A stretch of DNA of 15,116 bases from NCBI GenBank assembly GCA_023249275.1, contig JAHFCV010000037.1:1-15116 (forward strand). Reading direction: 5' to 3'. The position numbers were made by a program, and so were the translations under genes. Under the pieces are notes generated by a model, which did not search any database, had not been told where the DNA came from, and saw nothing but the letters and a program-made list of their open reading frames with translations. Source of the DNA: Candidatus Methanoperedens sp. GTDB lineage: Archaea > Halobacteriota > Methanosarcinia > Methanosarcinales > Methanoperedenaceae. Positions 1-5,537 of this stretch are shown here, piece by piece (the stretch's first letter is position 1; the number at the start of each line of letters is the position of its first letter).

Positions 1-617
1 CCGTGTATTGTACCGTCCTGAGGAATGGGATCAATCTTCGAGGTGTGTCCACATGGGATATAAGAATAGTAAACCTGAGAGGTTTCCGATAGAGTTGCCG
101 GACTGCTTATTGTTACAGTCACATTGATAAGTAAATGGTCAGTGCTGTTTACCGAGGAAAAACTGTCTAAATCAGCTAATGTTGCCGTTGACTCGTATAT
201 TCCATCCCCATCACTATCAGAGAACGCACCTGAAGCATTATTATAATATAATCCGTTAGTCACTGGTTCATATTTATGATGCGTGCTGGCTGATGCTCCC
301 CCTGGATTGTGAACAAGCTTTTTATAATCTTTAATATTACCGCTAAAACTGATCCCCGACCTCACAAGATTACCATCCGAGTCCAGCACAACTGCATATA
401 TTTTTATAACTAAGTTTGGAAAATCATCCGCATTAGCCCATAGATCTTGAGGAGAGCAATCGTAACAATAAGCTTCATCGTGATACGCAGCCTTATCTGT
501 AAAAACTAGGAGCTTATACGGCGCCGTGTACGCACTCGCCGGTGCTACAAAAATCGCAACCGCTAACAATACAGCCACTAAAAGCGCAATCCTTTTTCCC
601 GTATTTGTTTTACACAT
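1..617 (-). CDS. Secreted protein sharing the N-terminal domain of the giant multiheme cytochrome (partial, C-terminus outside window)
   Basis: The reading frame opens at the ATG at 617-615 and stays open to the window edge, giving 205 residues with the C-terminus missing. Residues 1-29 form a signal peptide: basic start (KTNTGKR), hydrophobic ALLVAVLLAVAIFVAP, and likely cleavage after ASA. Residues 36-185 resemble residues 44-187 of the 3189-residue cytochrome upstream. Both share an FTDK..Y start, a KIYAVVL / YVYAMVL strand, DYK.L..PGGAS, a glycine-rich turn before DGDGIY / AGDGVY, and a DH...NVTV strand. No CxxCH motif lies in the visible part; there is a CxxC without His at 51-54 and a Cys at 189. 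By analogy the missing part probably carries hemes, but that is inference. No clear Shine-Dalgarno sequence precedes the ATG. The similarity is seen directly; the cytochrome identity is unproven. Confidence 0.85.
   Translation of the reverse strand, partial: MCKTNTGKRIALLVAVLLAVAIFVAPASAYTAPYKLLVFTDKAAYHDEAYCYDCSPQDLWANADDFPNLVIKIYAVVLDSDGNLVRSGISFSGNIKDYKKLVHNPGGASASTHHKYEPVTNGLYYNNASGAFSDSDGDGIYESTATLADLDSFSSVNSTDHLLINVTVTISSPATLSETSQVYYSYIPCGHTSKIDPIPQDGTIH
63..512 (-). other. Shared N-terminal beta-rich domain (copy in the partial gene)
   Basis: This segment (residues 36-185) aligns by eye over its whole length with residues 44-187 of the giant cytochrome at 14534-14974. Shared landmarks in order are FTDK, an IYA/VYA strand, DYK-L-x-PGGAS, His residues just after PGGAS, NG/GN, DGxxxSGD-like and DGDGIY-like turns, and the NVTV strand. 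I do not recognise a named family. The pattern of short alternating hydrophobic strands and Gly/Asp turns suggests an all-beta, Ig-like module at the mature N-terminus. Confidence 0.7.
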
Positions 618-633
618 TTTTACCCGTGTTCGG

Positions 634-646
634 TTTTTATATTTTT
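634..646 (-). promoter_or_regulatory. TATA-like element close to the start codon at 617
   Basis: The minus strand reads AAAAATATAAAAA here, ending 17 nt before the ATG at 617. An archaeal TATA box at this distance would place transcription initiation near the start codon, giving a leaderless or very short-leader mRNA. That would fit the lack of a Shine-Dalgarno sequence. The upstream TATA-like box at 854-862 is an alternative. The sequence alone does not decide between them. Confidence 0.35.
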
Positions 647-670
647 CCAAATACACAGCCAAAGCTGCTG

Positions 671-797
671 TTTTCCTATCCGAGACGTTGTCTCGTCCCC
701 GTTTTTAATTGCGCCAAGAAAGTCATCTAAAAACCAATCTCAGCTACCGTTTTGCGTTTTTCCCCGTTTTTATAACGCAGCCCCGTTTTTCCTATCC
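671..797 (-). repeat. Short direct repeats in the leader: AAAAACGGGG x3 and GGATAGGAAAA x2
   Basis: On the minus strand the 10-mer AAAAACGGGG occurs exactly at 781-790, 762-771 and 697-706. The 11-mer GGATAGGAAAA occurs exactly at 787-797 and 671-681. The first copies of the two motifs overlap, forming a composite block. A degenerate relative (AAAAACGCAAA) lies at about 751-761. Three identical 10-mers within 94 bp of non-coding DNA are unlikely by chance. They could be regulator-binding sites or leader RNA elements. Confidence 0.55.
680..694 (-). promoter_or_regulatory. Small inverted repeat in the leader
   Basis: CGAGAC and GTCTCG flank a 3-nt spacer, a perfect 6-bp inverted repeat. It sits between the two GGATAGGAAAA/AAAAACGGGG blocks. 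As RNA it would form a short hairpin; as DNA it could be an operator half-site pair. No T-run follows on the minus strand, so it is not an obvious terminator. Confidence 0.35.
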
Positions 798-853
798 TGC
801 ATGCGCGTTATTTGTGAACTGTTCGTCCACATGAAAACGTTATGTTTTGATAG

Positions 854-862
854 AATATATAG
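854..862 (-). promoter_or_regulatory. Putative TATA box upstream of the gene at 617
   Basis: The minus strand reads CTATATATT. It lies six bases upstream of the element at 820-848, the same arrangement as the AGTATTTATG box and its element copy upstream of the transglutaminase gene. Initiation about 25 nt downstream would fall near 832 and give a leader of roughly 215 nt. The paired arrangement is the main support. Confidence 0.35.
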
Positions 863-971
863 CTTTCCCATGCATTATGATTATGATGGGAAATTCTTTT
901 ATGAATAATCGGGATGAAATATGCAACTTACTCCCTGTTAGCACGATAGCATGCAAAAAGTGCCTTGCTCT

Positions 972-1486
972 CTATAGCTTCTCCTTGAGCTTTTCAAGAA
1001 GGTACTGCTTATTTCTGATTTTTATTTTATCCTTTGATTCGATATCATTTATCAAACTCAAAGCGTCTTTAAAATTTGAAAGGACTCTTGTTTCAATAGC
1101 AAAGGAAATAACATCCTCAAGATTAAAAACCTCCACACCCAGCTCTTTAGCCTTTTTCTTCACATTTGCATCATTCGACAGCAGAATTGTATCTTTTCGC
1201 TTTGACAGAACAATAGCCTCAATCTCACCAAAATGAAGATTCGTACCCTCTAACTCCCTGATTTTGACGTTTTCTTCATTAGACAAAGAAGGCATGACAA
1301 CCTGGGAATTATCAACCAGGTTAAGAAAATAATCCACAAACTCGTAACCAGCTTTCTCGCCCTTACAAGTTCTTCATATACTCTCCCGGGGACAAGAAAT
1401 GTACTCGCAGGAAAAACAGTTGCAATGAACTCGAACCTTCTTGTTTTCGCTATGCAGCTCAGAATATCTGAATCAAAAAACAACAT
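972..1486 (-). pseudogene. PIN-domain toxin (VapC-like), split by a frameshift
   Basis: The start ATG (1486-1484) follows the antitoxin stop by 7 nt. The first 40 residues are a typical PIN N-terminus: MLFFDSDIL with an early acidic pair (D5, D7), then VPGRVYEEL with the second acidic position (E38/E39). The frame then drifts into unrelated residues and stops at 1250. The PIN fold resumes in another frame from about 1364 with KGEKAGYEFVDYFLNL. It continues to LHFGEIEAIVLSKRKDTILLSND, supplying the third and fourth acidic positions, and ends at 972. Loss of one base (or gain of two) near 1365-1366 explains the break. Joined, the product would be about 171 residues, normal for PIN proteins, which are Mg2+-dependent ribonucleases. 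A GTG at 1337 could start the second half but would lack part of the active site. Real decay, programmed frameshifting and an assembly error are all possible. Confidence 0.75.
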
Positions 1487-1493
1487 TCATAGC

Positions 1494-1823
1494 TCAGCTT
1501 CGTTTTGTTATTTTCTTAAGCTTCAGGGTTCTTTCTTCAAGCTCATCTGCTGATTCCGACCCAATTTCTCGAACAACTCCTCTATTAAAAAGAACCTCCT
1601 TGAACTGGATGATGTTCATTCCTGCAATCTCAGCCCCCCTTCCGATAGATACATCCCCGCTTCTATACAGTTCTACTGCAAGGCTTACCTTAAGTTCAGG
1701 TTTAAACTCGAATAAGCTCCTGATGGCATCTTTAATGAACTCGCCAGCATTGGAATAATATCCGGCTTTTATCAATGCCTTAATCTCATTCTTAAAGGTT
1801 GAGGGAACGGTCACAGTGGTCAT
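1494..1823 (-). CDS. Antitoxin: ribbon-helix-helix domain followed by a UPF0175-like domain
   Basis: The product is 109 residues. Residues 1-40 (VTVPSTFKNEIKALIKAG...NAGEFIKDAIRSLFE) have the strand-helix-helix pattern of an RHH DNA-binding antitoxin. Residues 46-87 (VSLAVELYRSGDVSIGRGAEIAGMNIIQFKEVLFNRGV) match the UPF0175 pattern: a helix ending in LYxxGxxS, then G/A-rich AEIAG, then F..L...G. The tail is charged. It is followed after 7 nt by the PIN gene, the usual antitoxin-first operon order. UPF0175 proteins are commonly paired with PIN toxins in archaea. It presumably neutralises the toxin and represses its own promoter. There is no Shine-Dalgarno sequence before the ATG, and a TATA-like box about 25 nt upstream suggests a leaderless mRNA. 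Confidence 0.85.
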   Translation of the reverse strand: MTTVTVPSTFKNEIKALIKAGYYSNAGEFIKDAIRSLFEFKPELKVSLAVELYRSGDVSIGRGAEIAGMNIIQFKEVLFNRGVVREIGSESADELEERTLKLKKITKRS

Positions 1824-1838
1824 AACCAGAGATAAGAA

Positions 1839-1856
1839 TCCTTATTATAAAAGGAT
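1839..1856 (-). promoter_or_regulatory. Toxin-antitoxin promoter: TATA box inside an inverted repeat
   Basis: ATCCTT and AAGGAT are separated by 6 bp. The minus-strand TATA-like string TTTATAATA (1843-1851) lies within the repeat. The distance to the ATG at 1823 fits initiation at or near the start codon. An RHH dimer binding this inverted repeat would block TATA-binding protein, a plausible autoregulatory operator. Binding is inferred. Confidence 0.5.
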
Positions 1857-1914
1857 ATTGCCAAAACTTACCCCTTATCATTTCCTCAATGTCGAGATTG
1901 TTGTTCGCAGACTT

Positions 1915-1926
1915 ATTTAAAAAGAT
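1915..1926 (-). terminator. T-rich 3' flank of the transglutaminase-like gene
   Basis: Immediately after the TGA at 1929-1927 the minus strand reads ATCTTTTTAAAT. A short T-run right after a stop is compatible with archaeal intrinsic termination. I see no convincing stem, so support is modest. Confidence 0.35.
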
Positions 1927-2604
1927 TCAACTGCCATTTATATTCACATGCACGTACTCATCGTTGAACTGGGCATAAGGCTCAGCCTGGAAAGCCTGAT
2001 AGAATGATTCCCTGTCCCACTGCTCGAACTCAAATGTCCCCATGAACCGGCTTGCGTCAAGTACCAGCCATCTGCCCTTGTTATTGAACTCAACCCATGC
2101 GTGATGCAGCCTTTCCCCGTTATGTATGCCATCGAGATGGACCGTATAACCCATGCTCACCTTTACCTCCTCCCCTGTATAACCATACGCCAGCAAAAGA
2201 GAAGCCAGCAAATCAGCCTGCCCGAGACAATCTCCCTGCCTGCTCTCCAGCACTTCAGCAGCAGTCCTGCGTTTGTCATAATTTTCGGAATACTCTACCT
2301 CGTCCCTGACAAAAAGATAAATATTCTCAGGACTTCCCAGAGAGCGGGCAAGCTCTTTGATTTTTGGGTCGTGGTTGCCTACCAGCAGCGGCGTATACTT
2401 AAGTACAGGGTCTGGAACCTCGACATTAAGAATATCTGACTCATGAGTAGCCTCACCTAACTGTTTTTCAAGCCGCTGGTTTTCTAAAAAAAGGCTGCTT
2501 GAAATTGCCAGAAGTATTAAAACAATGAAACTGAAACCTAAAAACCACCTGTTGTAAAATATACCTGTGGAATTCAGTATTTTTTTCATGATGCGTTTTT
2601 CCAT
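1927..2604 (-). CDS. Membrane-anchored transglutaminase-like (papain-fold) protein
   Basis: The product is 225 residues. A short basic N-terminus (MEKRIMKK) precedes one membrane helix (about 20-40), then a charged linker and an extracytoplasmic domain. The domain shows a transglutaminase-like Cys-His-Asp triad: SRQGDCLGQADLLASLLLAYGY with C126, LHHAWVEF with H168, and WLVLDASRF with D183. Spacing is normal for the family. Archaeal members generally act as proteases, peptidases or amide transferases, and the substrate is unknown here. The start is supported by AGAGGA at 2611-2616, 6 nt before the ATG; a second in-frame Met is at residue 6. It has its own TATA-like box at 2659-2668 and is separated from the FG-GAP gene by 134 bp with a terminator. 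It is therefore probably a separate unit, although its target could be one of the secreted proteins nearby. Confidence 0.8.
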   Translation of the reverse strand: MEKRIMKKILNSTGIFYNRWFLGFSFIVLILLAISSSLFLENQRLEKQLGEATHESDILNVEVPDPVLKYTPLLVGNHDPKIKELARSLGSPENIYLFVRDEVEYSENYDKRRTAAEVLESRQGDCLGQADLLASLLLAYGYTGEEVKVSMGYTVHLDGIHNGERLHHAWVEFNNKGRWLVLDASRFMGTFEFEQWDRESFYQAFQAEPYAQFNDEYVHVNINGS

Positions 2605-2623
2605 ACAATGTCCTCTGGAAGAT

Positions 2624-2668
2624 TGTTCGTCTACTTAGGAACATTATTGTTTTGGTGGCATAAATACT
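2624..2668 (-). promoter_or_regulatory. Promoter of the transglutaminase-like gene with a shared start-site element
   Basis: A TATA-like AGTATTTATG (2659-2668, minus strand) lies about 55 nt upstream of the ATG, placing initiation near 2638. The following 30 bases (2624-2653, minus strand, beginning AAAACA and ending GACGAACA) match the segment at 820-848 in about 23 of 30 aligned positions with one gap. There too a TATA-like box lies about 6 bases upstream. Confidence 0.45.
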
Positions 2669-2704
2669 TTCCATTTAGTATTAGAGATGTATCGAATTAA
2701 TCTC

Positions 2705-2729
2705 AAAAAAAAGAAGTTTCGTCTTTTTT
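2705..2729 (-). terminator. Terminator of the cytochrome/FG-GAP operon
   Basis: On the minus strand AAAAAAGA and TCTTTTTT form an 8-bp A/T-rich inverted repeat with a 7-nt loop, and the T-run extends to eight. It begins about 10 nt after the stop of the FG-GAP gene at 2739. A T-run with or without a stem is the usual archaeal termination signal. Confidence 0.6.
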
Positions 2730-2738
2730 CCTGACCTG

Positions 2739-5537
2739 TTATATGGTATCTATTACGTATCTTGCTTCTGCTTTTAGAACGTTAGCCCCTGCCTGGGTAA
2801 TGCCTTTGTTGGTTTGCGCCTCAACTTCATTTATATACGCTTCCAGTATGTTCTTTGCAGCCGCTTTCTGACCGGCATCCAGCTTTGCCCTGGCAGAGTT
2901 AAGCTTTGCACTCAAACTGTTAGCTATACCCTTATTGGATATCCAGCCATTAGTGGCTCCACGCTCGGTGAGCGCTTTCACGCTGTCTATGGTAGCGATG
3001 ACATTAAAATTAACCTTCTGGCTGTTGAGATTCCCTGCATTGTCCATAGCCATGATTGTAAATTCATGTGTCCCGAAACTCAGCTCCAGCATGTCGAAGA
3101 GCTGACCGCCTGATACCTGCCTCGTGTCTATCGCGGAATTCATGGTTTTAATGCCAGAAAGCGCATCCTGTGATACGAAGCTCAGCGTAATTATATCCGA
3201 GTGCAGGTAGGTCTTTGCTTCAGGCGTATTTACTGTTATGGCTGGCAATGTTCTGTCGATTTTCACCTGCTTTGCGGTTTTTTCCAACTCTATGTTATAC
3301 GCATTATCATCGCTGTGGTACTTTATATCAAAAATTCCTTCATCCGCTATGGAGATTGTTTCCCCCTGCGAAGCGGTTTCTGCAAGCCCTATAACGCTGC
3401 TGAACCATGAAAATAGCGACTCCATCCATGTCTTTGTACCGGAATTTACTTTATAATTTGAAGTATGTACGCCTGCCAGATTGTCAGAAGCTTTTAACGT
3501 AACCAAAACGCTGCTGTTATGCCACTCGCCGTCGCTGTCGTCCGTAGTAAATGGTGAAGTCTTATCGATTTTTACGAGTGCGGTTTTCACGTCTTCTGCA
3601 TTACCCGCGTTATCCACGCTGGAATATCCTATTGTATGCACCCTTTCGCTGTTAAAGGTGAGCTGTATATTCGAAGAATTGGATACCTGCTCCACTCCAT
3701 CCACTTTATAGCGAATGAATGCAATGCCAGAGAGATTATCCGATGCTGTAATATTCAAGGTCACGTCTGTATTATGCCACCTGTTATCCGAGTCATCAAC
3801 AGTTAAAGGAGGGGTGCTGTCAATCTTAACCAGTGCTTCTCGAATCTGCTCAACATTGCCTGCATTATCTATGCTGAAGTATTTAATGCTATGAATTCCT
3901 TCACTGCTTATAGTTGTAGTCGTACCTTTTGCTGTAGATTCATTATCGGTTGCGTAATAAGTGTCTCTTATGCCTGAGCCATCATCGCTGGGAGTAAGAG
4001 TAACCACAACGCTGCCGTTGTGCCACCTGCCATCGCTGTTATCTATTGTAGAGGGCAGGGTCTTGTCGATCTTCACCCGGTTGGCTGCGGTTTTTACTTC
4101 CTCAACATTGCCAGCGTTATCCATGCTGAAGTATTTTATGGTGTAGAGCCCTTCCTCTGAAAGAGTAATCGTTGTCCCTCTTGAGGAATCACTCGTTGGT
4201 TCTGAGCCGTCAACCGTGTAATGGGTGGCTGCAATACCGCTTTCCTCATCTTTAGCCATTAATGTAATTGTAACACTGGAATTGTGCCATGCTCCATCAA
4301 CATTGTCAGTGGTAACGGGAGGCGTTGTATCCGAGCTTTTCAATTTCACCGATACTACATGTAAATGCGTGGCAGAGCCGATTGCAACTTCAGGAATGCC
4401 ATCTCCTTCTAAATCGTACACGGCAGGCGACGAGTGCGTGGGTTGCACCTTGCCTGTTATCCTTACAGGAAAACCGTTGAGCAATGCTCCTTTCGAATCC
4501 CAGATATAAAGGTTGCCGTTTGAGTCGCCTATTATTATCTCTGGTTTTGAATCCTTATTGATGTCATAAATTGCCGGTCTTGCCCTGAAGCTGCCCCGTG
4601 GGTTTGCGATCGCTGATGATTTGAAAAGCGTGCTGCCGTCAATGCCTGAAATCGCATACACATCGTAATCCCTGACTATTATCACGTCATCTGAACCGTC
4701 ATTGTTAAGGTCTGCAACCGCTGGTGAAGAATAGGTGTCGGAATAGTACTTTGCAGCAATACTATTGCTCCATACAAGTTCTCCTGCCGCATCCCAGGCA
4801 AATGTGCCCGATGAGCCTGAGGCTACCACTACTTTCCTCCCGTTTGCGTTTATTATTACTGGAGAGATAACATCAGGGACATCCTTCTGCCACCTGACGC
4901 TGCCGCTGCCTGGGGCTAAGTTAACTACAGTCACTTTTCCTCCGCCTGCAAGCACAGCCTCGGTGCTCCCATCGTCGTCAAGGTCGCCAGTTGCTATGCT
5001 GTTCATTCTCTCCGAGCCGCCTGCAAAGGCAAGCGTCCATTTTGGAAGAGACTGGCTAAAATCAAAAGCATATAAGCCTGTGTAGCTACCGCTTAATCCA
5101 ACAAGAATAAGACCATCCGCGAGTGCAGGTGTCGAGGGGGCATATCCGCTGCCCAGGTTGTAGCTCTTGAGCAGGGCGCCGGTTGAACTGAAAATATATA
5201 TCCCGTGAGTATAAGCATCGCTGAGGATGCCTCCAGCAAGAACGATTTCCTTGATTCCATCCCCGTTAACATCAGCCACGAGAGGAGAAGTTGTAACTGC
5301 CGGGGTCTCGCTGCCTGCTGTTGCTTTCCAGAGCAGGCTTCCGGTCAATGAATACACATAAACCCCGCGTATGTTCGGGGCAACCACTATCTCTGGCGAG
5401 CCATCATTATTTATGTCGGCTATCGTTATTGCATTCGATATATCCGTTAACGCCTTAGGGAATCCGTCATGCTCATTTACTTCCGCCAGAGCGACAGGGA
5501 GAAGCGACAGCACAAGAAGAAGGATTAATAATCTCAT
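2739..5537 (-). CDS. Secreted FG-GAP/VCBS beta-propeller protein with Ig-like repeats and C-terminal FIMAH-like domain
   Basis: The product is 932 residues. A signal peptide (1-18, cleavage near VALA-EV) is followed by a propeller to about residue 400. Calcium-loop motifs of FG-GAP type occur at 41-46 (DINNDG), 89-94, 185-190, 276-281, 325-330 (ending DS) and 375-380. Two further blade-like segments (about 135 and 225) lack the loop, suggesting seven or eight blades. From about 403 come four repeats of 85-110 residues with TDxxDGxWHN...VTL...SGI...Y.VDG...IKYFS.DNAGNVE...VKIDKT.P, resembling OmpL47-type/Ig-like modules. A degenerate fifth follows (about 780-850). The last 80 residues are helical and resemble the FIMAH domain. 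There is no C-terminal membrane helix. The start is secured by a strong Shine-Dalgarno sequence and a 4-base overlap with the cytochrome stop, implying translational coupling. Likely role: extracellular adhesion or scaffolding beside the cytochrome; a direct interaction is inference. Confidence 0.88.
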   Translation of the reverse strand: MRLLILLLVLSLLPVALAEVNEHDGFPKALTDISNAITIADINNDGSPEIVVAPNIRGVYVYSLTGSLLWKATAGSETPAVTTSPLVADVNGDGIKEIVLAGGILSDAYTHGIYIFSSTGALLKSYNLGSGYAPSTPALADGLILVGLSGSYTGLYAFDFSQSLPKWTLAFAGGSERMNSIATGDLDDDGSTEAVLAGGGKVTVVNLAPGSGSVRWQKDVPDVISPVIINANGRKVVVASGSSGTFAWDAAGELVWSNSIAAKYYSDTYSSPAVADLNNDGSDDVIIVRDYDVYAISGIDGSTLFKSSAIANPRGSFRARPAIYDINKDSKPEIIIGDSNGNLYIWDSKGALLNGFPVRITGKVQPTHSSPAVYDLEGDGIPEVAIGSATHLHVVSVKLKSSDTTPPVTTDNVDGAWHNSSVTITLMAKDEESGIAATHYTVDGSEPTSDSSRGTTITLSEEGLYTIKYFSMDNAGNVEEVKTAANRVKIDKTLPSTIDNSDGRWHNGSVVVTLTPSDDGSGIRDTYYATDNESTAKGTTTTISSEGIHSIKYFSIDNAGNVEQIREALVKIDSTPPLTVDDSDNRWHNTDVTLNITASDNLSGIAFIRYKVDGVEQVSNSSNIQLTFNSERVHTIGYSSVDNAGNAEDVKTALVKIDKTSPFTTDDSDGEWHNSSVLVTLKASDNLAGVHTSNYKVNSGTKTWMESLFSWFSSVIGLAETASQGETISIADEGIFDIKYHSDDNAYNIELEKTAKQVKIDRTLPAITVNTPEAKTYLHSDIITLSFVSQDALSGIKTMNSAIDTRQVSGGQLFDMLELSFGTHEFTIMAMDNAGNLNSQKVNFNVIATIDSVKALTERGATNGWISNKGIANSLSAKLNSARAKLDAGQKAAAKNILEAYINEVEAQTNKGITQAGANVLKAEARYVIDTI

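Larger units (their letters stand above)
618..971. other. Non-coding stretch: probable promoter and long repeat-containing leader of the gene at 617
   Basis: No credible gene lies here. The plus-strand frame opening at 847 runs into antisense of the PIN gene and has no recognisable features. Read on the minus strand, the stretch contains the 3' flank of the broken PIN gene, a TATA-like box at 854-862, and an element at 820-848 that recurs upstream of the transglutaminase gene. It also holds three exact AAAAACGGGG copies, two exact GGATAGGAAAA copies, a small hairpin at 680-694, and a second TATA-like string at 634-646. This would suit a regulated promoter with a leader of about 200 nt. Confidence 0.5.

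Noticed and set aside
618..800. Short direct repeats as evidence for a Borg or other extrachromosomal element
   Set aside because: The copies are short, interspersed and few. They are not the perfect tandem arrays described for Borgs, and nothing else in the window indicates an extrachromosomal element.
847..1236. Plus-strand open frame of 129 codons
   Set aside because: Most of it is antisense to the PIN gene. It has no recognisable domain, and the upstream part coincides with the promoter region of the gene at 617.
1250..1337. Two overlapping separate small proteins in place of one PIN protein
   Set aside because: Each half carries complementary parts of a single PIN fold and active site. 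One frameshifted gene is the simpler reading.
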